13,048 nucleotides of DNA, from contig USGG01000057.1 of assembly GCA_900554215.1 (NCBI GenBank), positions 1 through 13,048 of the forward strand, given 5' to 3'. Below are positions 6,299-12,781 of the stretch, piece after piece. Source of the DNA: an uncultured Megasphaera sp. GTDB taxonomy: Bacteria > Bacillota > Negativicutes > Veillonellales > Megasphaeraceae. Within the stretch, counting starts at the first letter, position 1. Each line of letters starts with the position of its first letter. The position numbers and the translations under genes were made by a program. A model generated the notes under the pieces. The model was not told the DNA's origin and did no database searches. It saw only the letters and a program-made list of their open reading frames with translations.

Positions 6299-7006
6299 AT
6301 GCGCATAAGCGAGGAAATAGGAAAAAAAATTAATATTTTCAGAAAAAAGAAGGGTTGGACCGTACAGGAACTCGGCGACGCTATCTGCAAGAGCAAGGCC
6401 ACCGTTTCCAAATATGAAAAGGGGCAGATTTCCTTAGACGTCGACACCTTATACGACATCGCCGCGGCCTTAGGCGTTTCGCCGGAGCAGCTCCTGTATT
6501 ACGCGCCCGATCCGGAACCGGTCCGCCAGGAAGACGCCGTCCCCTCCTTTTTCCAGGGAATACGCCGCCTGTACATGTACACCTTCGACGGGCGCAACAA
6601 CAGCCTGTCGCGGAGCCTCATCGAAATCGGCGGAAAGCAGGCCGATAACACGTACAAGGTCATGATGTACATGACCTATGACGACGTCGCCCAGTATCAG
6701 CACTGCGAAAACACCTACACAGGCCGCATGGTCCACTACGACGCCTTGACGCGCCTTGTCTTTCAGAACAGGGACACGCCCATGGAGCAGTACACCATCA
6801 ACATGCTGGCCTCGTATTTAGACGCCCCGTACAAATGGGTCTTAAACTACGGCTTGTCGTCGCGGCCCTTCATGCCCATTGCCGCCAAGGCCCTGATTAC
6901 GAAAAAACCGGCTGCCGAAACAGCCGATTTTATCAAAGCACTGCATATTTCAAAGGAAGACATCCGCATTTTAAAGCTCTACAACATGCTGGCCGTCACG
7001 GGATAA
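6299..7006 (+). CDS. XRE-family helix-turn-helix regulator with a long uncharacterised C-terminal domain
   Basis: A 235-residue protein. Residues 5-65 form a Cro/C1-type helix-turn-helix (WTVQELGDAICKSKATVSK near 20-38, followed by YEKG and a DTLYDIAAALGVSPEQLL helix pair). After a short Pro/Asp/Glu-rich linker, residues of about 80-235 form a soluble domain I do not recognise, with a conserved-looking FDGRNNSLSRSLIEIGG, several Tyr/Met-rich strands and no transmembrane segment; it may sense a ligand or mediate dimerisation. The ATG at 6299 is preferred over the in-frame GTG at 6290, since AGGTGA sits five bases before it. It is divergent from the malY-like gene and followed nine bases later by a GNAT gene with which it forms an operon. 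Probable target: the divergent promoter; this is inferred from position only. Confidence 0.85.
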   Translation: MRISEEIGKKINIFRKKKGWTVQELGDAICKSKATVSKYEKGQISLDVDTLYDIAAALGVSPEQLLYYAPDPEPVRQEDAVPSFFQGIRRLYMYTFDGRNNSLSRSLIEIGGKQADNTYKVMMYMTYDDVAQYQHCENTYTGRMVHYDALTRLVFQNRDTPMEQYTINMLASYLDAPYKWVLNYGLSSRPFMPIAAKALITKKPAAETADFIKALHISKEDIRILKLYNMLAVTG

Positions 7007-7015
7007 GGAGAGGAT

Positions 7016-7501
7016 ATGAAACCATCAGCAGCGCAGCTCTGCCTGCGCCCCTATGAAGAAGGAGATTTGCAGGCCGTCGTATCCCTGTTTTACGACACGA
7101 TCCACTGCGTAAACCTCAAGGATTACACGCCGGAGCAGGCCGACGCTTGGGCCCCGAAGGAGCCGGACCTCTCCCGCTGGCAGAGCCTCTTAAAAGGGGA
7201 AGACACGTGGGTCGCCGTGCAGGACGGCCGCATCGTCGGCTTCGCGAACCGGGACGGCGAGTACTTCGATTGCCTGTATGTCCACAAAGACTACCAGCGG
7301 CGCGGCGTCGCCAAGGCCCTGGCGGAACGCATCGAAGGGCGCGCCGCCGCCGAAGGCTATACGCAGATTCGCACCGATGCCTCCCTGACGGCCCGTCCCT
7401 TTTTCGAAAGGCGAGGCTACACCGTCATACGCCGGCAGCGCATTCGCCGGGCAGGACAAATTTTGGTCAATTTCGCCATGGAGCATTCCATACAAAAATA
7501 A
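7016..7501 (+). CDS. GNAT-family N-acetyltransferase, YafP-like
   Basis: A 161-residue single-domain GNAT protein that should transfer an acetyl group from acetyl-CoA to an amine. LRPYEEGDLQAVVSLFYDTI begins the fold; YTPEQADAWAP (38-48) is the block typical of the YafP-like branch; the acetyl-CoA pyrophosphate loop is seen as YQRRGVAKAL (93-102), and FFERRGY (about 125-131) is the usual C-terminal strand-turn. The substrate is unknown. Its GGAGAGG ribosome site lies in the nine-base gap after the XRE gene, so the two are co-transcribed. It ends in a shared hairpin facing a convergent gene. Confidence 0.88.
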   Translation: MKPSAAQLCLRPYEEGDLQAVVSLFYDTIHCVNLKDYTPEQADAWAPKEPDLSRWQSLLKGEDTWVAVQDGRIVGFANRDGEYFDCLYVHKDYQRRGVAKALAERIEGRAAAEGYTQIRTDASLTARPFFERRGYTVIRRQRIRRAGQILVNFAMEHSIQK

Positions 7502-7550
7502 CGCAAGCCCTTTGCCCCGCGAAACGGAGTAAAGAACCTGCGTTTATGAT
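7494..7550. terminator. Imperfect bidirectional terminator between convergent genes
   Basis: AACGCA (7500-7505) pairs with TGCGTT (7539-7544), with an inner CTTT (7510-7513)/AAAG (7531-7534). The minus side runs into ATTTTTG (T-run 7498-7494), the plus side into TATGATATATTTTC. It serves the GNAT gene and the secreted-protein gene. Confidence 0.5.
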
Positions 7551-7559
7551 ATATTTTCA

Positions 7560-8321
7560 TCAGTCCACGGACAGCTGGACGTAGCGCTGGCTGACGTGGA
7601 ATTTTTCGCCCTGAGGCAAGTCGTAGGCCGGCGACAGGACGCCGTCTTCCGCCGGAATAACCGGCACTGCGGCAAGCTTATACGCTTCGGCATAGGCTGC
7701 CATGGCCGCGTCGGCTCCCAGTCCGGACTTATCAAATTTGATATCGCTGCCTTTATACAGGCGGACGGCCATGACGATGCCGCCCTGGAAAAATACATCC
7801 ATGCGGCGAAGGCCGTACGACCAGTGCTCCATGCCCTGATCGGCCGTGATTTCGTTGGGATAGCCGTATTTCGCCGTCACGTCGTCTCTCGTCATGCCCA
7901 GGTATATGCCGCCGACCGATTCGCTGTATTCGGGATGAATGGAACGGCGCAGTGCCGTCTTGCCGTCGACGATGAGATACTGGTGGGATTTATGGCCCAG
8001 CAAATCCAGCGTCAGGGCTCTCGTCCCCTGGCTTTCGGAAATCGTGAAATGGCCCGTGCGGGGATATCCATACGTACAGTTTCCTGCCGCCGTGACGGGG
8101 CAGCCGTTAATCGTACTGCCGCTGATTGTCATAGCCAATTCGCCCTTTAGGTCGTACCATTCGCCGGCAGCCGGTTCGAGCCACGACTCAGCCGACTCAT
8201 CCTGCGCCGGCTGGACCGATACGACGGCGACAGCCGCTGCCGGCAGCGGTTCTTCAGCCAGACACGGCGCCGTCAGGCCTAAGGCGCAGACCGCGCAGGC
8301 GATACATGTAGTTGCTTTCAA
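7560..8321 (-). CDS. Secreted protein with a BamE/SmpA-like motif, function unknown
   Basis: A 253-residue exported protein. A signal peptide is clear: Lys2, a hydrophobic core (about residues 4-19) and a CLA cleavage site before Glu23. Residue 20 is a Cys but lacks a proper lipobox, so it is not a confident lipoprotein. Residues of about 138-190 (GIYLGMTRDDVTAKYGYPNE, then a WSYG and a VFFQGGIVMAVRLY strand pair) match the pattern of the BamE/SmpA/OmlA fold, found in cell-envelope proteins. The rest (50-130) is beta-rich and not recognised. The start is TTG at 8321: AAGGAG lies about ten bases upstream, an in-frame stop precedes it, and no other start would keep the signal peptide. It has its own promoter. 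An envelope role is inferred from export and the motif only. Confidence 0.75.
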   Translation of the reverse strand: MKATTCIACAVCALGLTAPCLAEEPLPAAAVAVVSVQPAQDESAESWLEPAAGEWYDLKGELAMTISGSTINGCPVTAAGNCTYGYPRTGHFTISESQGTRALTLDLLGHKSHQYLIVDGKTALRRSIHPEYSESVGGIYLGMTRDDVTAKYGYPNEITADQGMEHWSYGLRRMDVFFQGGIVMAVRLYKGSDIKFDKSGLGADAAMAAYAEAYKLAAVPVIPAEDGVLSPAYDLPQGEKFHVSQRYVQLSVD

Positions 8322-8359
8322 TTCAGGTCAACTCCTTTTGTTACCTCTTGCAACATCAC

Positions 8360-8388
8360 ATTATACGCCTGCCCTTTCTGGAATACAA
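8360..8388 (-). promoter_or_regulatory. Promoter of the secreted-protein gene
   Basis: Minus strand -35 TTGTAT (8388-8383), 17-nt spacer, -10 TATAAT (8365-8360), about 40 bases upstream of the TTG start. Confidence 0.65.
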
Positions 8389-8495
8389 CGAAAATCACAA
8401 AAAAACAGCGGCTCTTTCCAAGGCTCTGACTAAAATATTACGTATATTTCGCCAAGGGATTACAAAAGCCGCAGGCCGCCGAAGGCATATTGCTG

Positions 8496-8501
8496 TATAA
8501 T
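8496..8501 (+). promoter_or_regulatory. Possible -10 box of the LOG-family gene
   Basis: A perfect TATAAT 31 bases before the GTG start. No convincing -35 is found 16-18 bases upstream (AGGCCG), so this is tentative. Confidence 0.35.
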
Positions 8502-8532
8502 AAAGAAAAGACAAAGACAGGAGGACACACTC

Positions 8533-9066
8533 GTGAATATTACCGTCTACTGCGGCGCCAGCGCCGGCAGCGAACCGATTTATGAACAAAAGGCGTCGGA
8601 ATTGGGCCAATGGCTGGCCGCCCATGACATTACGCTGGTATACGGCGGCGGCCGGACCGGCCTGATGGGAAAGCTGGCAAACGCCGTTTTAGCTAACGGC
8701 GGCAAGGCCATCGGCGTCATCCCGGAGTTTCTCAAGACAGCCGAAGAGGTCCACACGGGCCTGACTCAGCTCATTACGGTAGACACGATGAGCCAGCGCA
8801 AGGACACCATGCTCCAAATGGGAGACGCCTTCATCGCCCTGCCTGGCGGGGCCGGCACGCTGGAAGAAATCGCCGAAGCCATCTCGGCGGCCCGCCTGGG
8901 ACGCCACGCCAAGCCCTGTATGCTGTACAACATCCATGGCTGCTACGACCACTTAGAGAAATTATTCGACCACATGGTAAAGGCCGGCTTTCTCAATCAA
9001 GCCGGCCGTGAAAAGGCAAATTTCGTTACGTCTATTGAAGGCATCGAAAAAATTCTGCGCCGCTAA
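8533..9066 (+). CDS. LOG-family nucleotide 5'-monophosphate phosphoribohydrolase
   Basis: A 177-residue protein of the LOG (TIGR00730-type) family, which hydrolyses the glycosidic bond of nucleoside monophosphates; plant LOG activates cytokinins, and bacterial members act on AMP-like substrates. It shows the N-terminal VYCGAS, the Rossmann YGGGRTGLMG (37-46), SQRKDTM (87-93) and the hallmark LPGGAGTLEE (103-112). All catalytic positions expected of the family appear intact. The start is GTG, preceded by AGGAGG at about eight bases. It converges with the TauE-type permease gene, and the two overlap by four bases at their stop codons. Bacterial members are sometimes labelled lysine decarboxylase; that label is not supported by the motifs. 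Confidence 0.9.
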   Translation: MNITVYCGASAGSEPIYEQKASELGQWLAAHDITLVYGGGRTGLMGKLANAVLANGGKAIGVIPEFLKTAEEVHTGLTQLITVDTMSQRKDTMLQMGDAFIALPGGAGTLEEIAEAISAARLGRHAKPCMLYNIHGCYDHLEKLFDHMVKAGFLNQAGREKANFVTSIEGIEKILRR

Positions 9067-9779
9067 AGGACGAGCATGGCTCCCGACAGGATCAGCAGGA
9101 CGTAGGACAGCTTCATGAACAGGGCCTGGTTGATGCGGCGGTGAATCGCCGTGCCGACGTAAATAGCCGCCGCCAGGGGGACGACGCTGACCGCCGTGAG
9201 AAAGACGACGTCGCCGTCGTACACGCCGCTGAAAAAATCCTTGCCCATGAGCAGTCCGTTGAGAATGACCCACACGGCGGCCAAGGTGCTGCGGAACACC
9301 TCTTTGTCCCGGAACGTCGCCGCCGCGTACACGACGAGGAGGGCTCCGCCGGACACGAACATGCCGTGGACGACGCCGGCTCCCAGGAGAACGGCCCAAG
9401 CCCCTTTCCGCGAGAAGGAAGGGGCTTTTTTCGCGTACAGATTCCTCGCCCCGACGGCCATTACGAAGGCTCCGTACACGGGAATCAGATAGGACAGGGG
9501 GCAGGCAGCGTATGCATACATGCCGGCGGCCATGCCAACCAGCATCGCCGCGATGATTTTCAGCAGCTCCCGGACGTCGACATACCGCAGGGACTGGACA
9601 ACGATGATGCTGCACGACAACACGGCCATGATATTCAAAATGGCCTTGGCCTTATCCGGCCCGATGAGCAGAATCGACGCCGGCATCGCCAGGAGCGTCC
9701 CGGCAAAGCCCGTAATCCCCTGAATGACGTTCGCCCCAAACAGGACAAGCAAAAACAGTATTTCTTCCAGCATCGACAC
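9063..9779 (-). CDS. TauE/SafE-family membrane permease
   Basis: A 238-residue, strongly hydrophobic protein with about eight transmembrane segments. The first, GANVIQGITGFAGTLLAMP, fits the family's N-terminal glycine-rich motif, and GVVHGMFVSGGALLVVYAA begins the second half, reflecting the internal duplication. Members export small sulfonates or sulfite, or act as anion carriers; the substrate cannot be told here. The GTG at 9779 is chosen because GGAGG stands eight bases before it; the ATG two codons downstream is an alternative. It stands alone, convergent with the LOG gene, and no terminator is seen after its stop. Confidence 0.85.
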   Translation of the reverse strand: MSMLEEILFLLVLFGANVIQGITGFAGTLLAMPASILLIGPDKAKAILNIMAVLSCSIIVVQSLRYVDVRELLKIIAAMLVGMAAGMYAYAACPLSYLIPVYGAFVMAVGARNLYAKKAPSFSRKGAWAVLLGAGVVHGMFVSGGALLVVYAAATFRDKEVFRSTLAAVWVILNGLLMGKDFFSGVYDGDVVFLTAVSVVPLAAAIYVGTAIHRRINQALFMKLSYVLLILSGAMLVL

Positions 9780-9862
9780 GAGCGGCTCCTCCCTTTCTCT
9801 TTCGCAGGTATGCTTCCAATTATACCATATTTCGCCCCTTGCATCTGCCGCAGGATAGGCAC

Positions 9863-9900
9863 AAAAAAACTGTCCTGCAAGACAATCTTACAGGACAGTT
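9863..9900 (-). terminator. Terminator of the rpsF-ssb-rpsR operon
   Basis: AACTGTCCTG (9868-9877) pairs perfectly with CAGGACAGTT (9891-9900), with four further pairs inside (AAGA/TCTT). The minus strand then carries a run of seven T (9869-9863). It lies 15 bases past the rpsR stop. Confidence 0.9.
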
Positions 9901-9914
9901 CATGTCATGGTGTA

Positions 9915-10145
9915 TTATTCTGCCGTGTACGGAAGCAGAGCGATAGCTCTTGCCCGTTTGATTGCAACAGTCAGTTTGCGCTGATGTTTTGCGCAAACGC
10001 CGGAAATGCGGCGCGGCAGGATTTTGCCGCGTTCTGTTGTGAAACGGCGAAGTTTTGCAATGTCTTTGTAGTCGATCTGTTCAGCATGATCTACGCAGAA
10101 GCTGCAAACTTTTCTTCTCGGTTTTCTCGAGCGTTCTCTTCTCAT
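9915..10145 (-). CDS. rpsR: 30S ribosomal protein S18
   Basis: A 76-residue basic protein, of normal length for S18, which binds the central domain of 16S rRNA together with S6. KVCSFC (12-17), DYKDIAKLRRFTTERGKILP (25-44), RRISGVCAKHQRKLTVAIKR (45-64) and ARAIALLPYT are classical. Cys14, Cys17 and Cys51, with His54, form a C-type zinc-ribbon set, so this is probably the zinc-binding (C+) form. It is the last gene of rpsF-ssb-rpsR. The ribosome site GAAGGAGG stands eight bases before the ATG. Confidence 0.97.
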   Translation of the reverse strand: MRRERSRKPRRKVCSFCVDHAEQIDYKDIAKLRRFTTERGKILPRRISGVCAKHQRKLTVAIKRARAIALLPYTAE

Positions 10146-10153
10146 CTATGTAT

Positions 10154-10175
10154 CCTCCTTCAAAAATTAAGAAGG
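10154..10175 (-). promoter_or_regulatory. Small hairpin covering the rpsR ribosome-binding site
   Basis: On the minus strand CCTTC (10175-10171) can pair with GAAGG (10161-10157), the 5' half of the GAAGGAGG site, around a 9-nt AU-rich loop. With five pairs it is weak, and could be chance. Confidence 0.25.
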
Positions 10176-10188
10176 GCTTTGTTTGACT

Positions 10189-10629
10189 TTAGAATGGGAT
10201 TTCTTCGTCAACAGCGTCGGAACCCATGCTGCCGAAACCTGCGCCGGGAGCGGCCGGTCTGGACTGTACGGGAGCGGCCTGATGAACAGGCATCTGCTGG
10301 TGATCGCTTCCCAAGGCCTGGGCAACGAGATCGCAAACGACTTCGGTGCGGTACCGTTTCTGACCGTCCGGCGTTTCATAGGAACGCACGGAAATACGGC
10401 CCTGAACGAACACGCGGCTGCCTTTTGCTAAGTTGTTGCCGCAGCTTTCCGCCAAATTACCCCAAGCAACACAAGGAATAAAATCAGTTAATTCTCTCTG
10501 TTCCGTGCTGCCCATCGGCACGTACGTGCGAGTGCAGGCGACGGTAAACATGGCTACGGCTCTGCCCGTCTTCGTAAAACGGATTTCCGGGTCACGGGCC
10601 AAATTGCCTAATAACTGTACTGAATTCAT
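10189..10629 (-). CDS. ssb: Single-stranded DNA-binding protein
   Basis: A 146-residue SSB that coats single-stranded DNA during replication and repair. The OB fold spans residues 1-105 (MNSVQLLGNLARDPEIRFT at the start, FIPCVAWGNLAE near 50-61, GSRVFVQGRISVRSYE near 70-85). A Gln/Pro/Ala-rich disordered linker follows, and the acidic tip DEEIPF (141-146) recruits partner proteins. It lies between rpsF and rpsR in the order common across bacteria, 16 bases after rpsF. Confidence 0.97.
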   Translation of the reverse strand: MNSVQLLGNLARDPEIRFTKTGRAVAMFTVACTRTYVPMGSTEQRELTDFIPCVAWGNLAESCGNNLAKGSRVFVQGRISVRSYETPDGQKRYRTEVVCDLVAQALGSDHQQMPVHQAAPVQSRPAAPGAGFGSMGSDAVDEEIPF

Positions 10630-10645
10630 ACCTTCGCGCCTCCGG

Positions 10646-10930
10646 TTATTCGTCGATCTTGACGATCAAGTGTTTCAGGACTTCGTCGCGGATTTTCAAA
10701 ACGCGGTCGATTTCTTTGATCGTAGCAGGATCTGCTTCAAAGTTGATCAACACATAGTAGCCGTCGGCCTGTTTCTTGACCGGGTAAGCTAAGTGGCGTT
10801 TGCCCCAGCGATCTACCTTTTCGATATTGCAGCTGTTTTTCGTAAGCAAATTGGACACGAATTCGACGATCGGATCTACTTCTGCTTCTTCAAGCGGCTT
10901 TGCAATAAATATGACTTCGTACTTGTTCAC
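10646..10930 (-). CDS. rpsF: 30S ribosomal protein S6
   Basis: A 94-residue protein matching S6, which dimerises with S18 on the central domain of 16S rRNA. KYEVIFIAKPLEEAEVDPIV (residues 3-22), KVDRWGKRHLAYPV and GYYVLINFEADPATIKEIDR are typical. The start is the GTG at 10930, since GAGGAGGTGA lies four bases before it and the family begins at (M)NKYE; an in-frame ATG at 10954 would place the ribosome site inside the gene. First gene of rpsF-ssb-rpsR; the operon has its own promoter and a leader with two hairpins. Confidence 0.96.
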   Translation of the reverse strand: MNKYEVIFIAKPLEEAEVDPIVEFVSNLLTKNSCNIEKVDRWGKRHLAYPVKKQADGYYVLINFEADPATIKEIDRVLKIRDEVLKHLIVKIDE

Positions 10931-10957
10931 GAAATCACCTCCTCTTTTGGACATATG

Positions 10958-11000
10958 ACCCTTCCCGCAGAAGGGTTAGGAGCTTGACACGATTCAAGCT
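10958..11000 (-). promoter_or_regulatory. Two hairpins in the rpsF leader
   Basis: AGCTTGA/TCAAGCT (10981-10987 with 10994-11000; 6-nt loop) and ACCCTTC/GAAGGGT (10958-10964 with 10970-10976; 5-nt loop) are both perfect 7-bp stems in the short leader. S6:S18 complexes are known to bind and repress such leaders in many bacteria; I could not match the published conserved nucleotides here, so autoregulation is a guess from position. Confidence 0.45.
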
Positions 11001-11005
11001 TTTTA

Positions 11006-11034
11006 ATTATATCACCAAAAAACGGCGATTTCAA
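11006..11034 (-). promoter_or_regulatory. Promoter of rpsF-ssb-rpsR
   Basis: Minus strand -35 TTGAAA (11034-11029), exactly 17 nt, -10 TATAAT (11011-11006). The -35 begins only nine bases after the upstream gene's stop, with no terminator between, so read-through from that gene is also possible. Confidence 0.8.
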
Positions 11035-11042
11035 CTCTTTTT

Positions 11043-11579
11043 TTAGATTTCTTTTCCCAGTTCGTAGGCCCGCTGCAGCGACGGATGGCCTTCGATGTCG
11101 CCGCCGTCGTTTACGCCGCCGGCAAAGACCGTGCCGGCCAGCCGGGCCTTTTCAAAGCAGTCTATCCAGCCCTGTATGCCGCGGACGGGCCCGTCCATCG
11201 TCGTCGCCTCGTCTTCAGCCGCCGAAGCCAGCAGATAAATGTCCCGGAACCGGTAATCCGACGGGAACAGGCAGTTGGCCCGGTCCAGCAGGGTCTTGAG
11301 CTGTCCTGCCAGGCCGTAATAGTACACAGGCGTAGCGAAGGCGATGACGTCGGCCTCTTTCATCGCTTCGGAAATGGGCGCAGCGTCGTCGGCTATGACG
11401 CAGGCCTGGGTGTCCTGACAGGCCAGGCAGCCCCGGCAGAAGGCGATGTCCTTCCCTTTCAGGCTGACGCAGGTCACGTCGCAGCCGCCGTCCTTCGCCC
11501 CGCGGGCAAAGGCCTCGGCCAGGGCGTCGGAATTGCTGTGAGCCCGCAGGCTCGAGGTAATAATCAGTACGCGTTTCAT
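11043..11579 (-). CDS. Flavodoxin-fold NADPH/FMN oxidoreductase, iron-sulfur flavoprotein-like
   Basis: A 178-residue flavodoxin-like protein. The start VLIITSSLRAHSNSDALAEA (4-23) is the FMN-phosphate loop; FATPVYYYGLAGQLKTLLDR (81-100) is the second flavin motif. Between them, Cys48, Cys51, Cys54 and Cys60 (CRGCLACQDTQAC) have the C-x2-C-x2-C-x5-C spacing of the compact cluster motif of archaeal/clostridial iron-sulfur flavoprotein (Isf), followed by the similar VIADDA. Isf-type proteins pass electrons through a 4Fe-4S cluster and FMN; proteins with this cysteine box also occur as general FMN reductases, so the cluster is inferred. The ATG at 11579 follows GGGAG; the longer frame upstream would cover the promoter. 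Confidence 0.85.
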   Translation of the reverse strand: MKRVLIITSSLRAHSNSDALAEAFARGAKDGGCDVTCVSLKGKDIAFCRGCLACQDTQACVIADDAAPISEAMKEADVIAFATPVYYYGLAGQLKTLLDRANCLFPSDYRFRDIYLLASAAEDEATTMDGPVRGIQGWIDCFEKARLAGTVFAGGVNDGGDIEGHPSLQRAYELGKEI

Positions 11580-11637
11580 CGTATATTCTCCCTTTCTATA
11601 GTGCGCCTGCTGCGGCGCCCTCATTTTCATGTCTTTC

Positions 11638-11666
11638 ATTATAAAAAGAAAGGCCCCGGCTGGCAA
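11638..11666 (-). promoter_or_regulatory. Promoter of the iron-sulfur flavoprotein-like gene
   Basis: Minus strand -35 TTGCCA (11666-11661), 17-nt spacer, -10 TATAAT (11643-11638). Confidence 0.7.
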
Positions 11667-11714
11667 ATACTTTGGACACATGTCTCGCCCTGCCTTTTAA
11701 GCATGGCAAAAACT

Positions 11715-11723
11715 TGTTATAAT
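11715..11723 (+). promoter_or_regulatory. Extended -10 promoter of the EamA transporter gene
   Basis: TGTTATAAT is a perfect extended -10 (TGnTATAAT). The -35 region (TTTTAA at 11695-11700, 17-nt spacing) is poor, which is usual for extended -10 promoters. A small hairpin (AGACGC 11738-11743 with GCGTCT 11751-11756) lies in the leader. Confidence 0.55.
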
Positions 11724-11784
11724 ACAGTAATTAGTCGAGACGCCTTCGCCGCGTCTTCAGCCACATTGATACCGAGGTGTTTTC

Positions 11785-12654
11785 ATGAACCTGTCCCGTA
11801 CGCCGCGGCTTAGAATGGTCGCCGCAGACCTTGCCCTTCTCCTCGTCGCCGTCATCTGGGGCGGCGGCTTTATCGCATCGAAAGAAGCCTTGTCCTCCCT
11901 GTCGGCCTTCGGCGTCATGAGCTCCCGCTTCCTCCTGTCCGCCGCCGTCATGTTCTTGATTTTCCATAAGAAAATTCTCCGCGGCACGGGGCGCGAAATA
12001 CGATACGGCGTCATTATCGGCGCCATTCAGTTCATCGCCTTTATCTTCCAGCTCAACGGCCTGGCCCTGACGACGGTAGAGCGCCATTCCTTCCTCGTCA
12101 CATCCTACGCCGTTTTCGTCCCCTTTCTGTCCGTCGCCCTGGCTCACAATCCCCTGCGCCGCCGCGACGTCGGCTGCGCCCTGCTGGCCGTAACCGGCCT
12201 GGCCCTGCTGTGCCTGAAGCCGGGAAATCTGACGCCTACCTTGGGCGACGTCCTGTCCCTCATGGCGGCCATCTGCTTTTCGATTCAAATCGTATACGTC
12301 GGCAACTTCGTCAAGGGAGCCGACATGTTTTCCATGACCTTCTTTCAGCTATTGACGCCGGGGCTGCTGGCCCTGCCCTTTTCCGGCCTGCCCGACGCCC
12401 TGGTCTGCGCCGGTGAAAACGCCCTGATCGGCATCGCCTACCTCGTCCTTCTGAATACGGTCTTCGCCTTCTCGGCCCAAAACATCGCCCAGCAGCACAC
12501 GAGCGACGCCCACGCCTCGCTCATCATTTCCATGGAAGCCGTCTTCGGCTTTCTCTTGGCCGTTTGGTTCTACAACCACGGCGTCAGCCTCCAGGAATGC
12601 TTGGGCAGCGTCCTCATGGTCGCCGCCATCGTACTGTCCAATACGAAGAAATGA
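11785..12654 (+). CDS. DMT-superfamily transporter with two EamA domains
   Basis: A 289-residue membrane protein with ten expected transmembrane segments in two EamA repeats, the normal size. The first has IWGGGFIASKEAL (about 24-36), the family's W-G motif, and ERHSFLVTSYAVFVPFLS; the second ends in ISMEAVFGFLLAVWFY. Family members export amino acids, nucleobases or other metabolites; the substrate here is unknown. Ribosome site GAGGTG lies before the ATG. Single-gene unit with its own promoter and terminator, divergent from the flavoprotein gene. Confidence 0.9.
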   Translation: MNLSRTPRLRMVAADLALLLVAVIWGGGFIASKEALSSLSAFGVMSSRFLLSAAVMFLIFHKKILRGTGREIRYGVIIGAIQFIAFIFQLNGLALTTVERHSFLVTSYAVFVPFLSVALAHNPLRRRDVGCALLAVTGLALLCLKPGNLTPTLGDVLSLMAAICFSIQIVYVGNFVKGADMFSMTFFQLLTPGLLALPFSGLPDALVCAGENALIGIAYLVLLNTVFAFSAQNIAQQHTSDAHASLIISMEAVFGFLLAVWFYNHGVSLQECLGSVLMVAAIVLSNTKK

Positions 12655-12656
12655 CA

Positions 12657-12696
12657 AAACGCCCTGTATCAGTCATACTGCTGACACGGGGCGTTT
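12657..12696 (+). terminator. Terminator after the EamA transporter
   Basis: AAACGCCC (12657-12664) pairs with GGGCGTTT (12689-12696); the stem continues inward for about seven more pairs with one mismatch, around an 8-nt loop. The tail TTTCTCGTTAT is moderately T-rich. Confidence 0.75.
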
Positions 12697-12781
12697 CTCG
12701 TTATAAAGCTGGAGCGTTGTGCGTATAGTCTAAAATGTAAACGGCATCGCCAGCATCTTCATTTTGAATCGGGAACATTCA

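Noticed and set aside
9141..10481. A 446-codon plus-strand open frame
   Set aside because: It lies antisense across the TauE-type gene, its promoter region, rpsR and most of ssb, all recognisable proteins; its translation is Arg/His/Gln-rich and shows no domain. It is a shadow frame of high-GC coding DNA.
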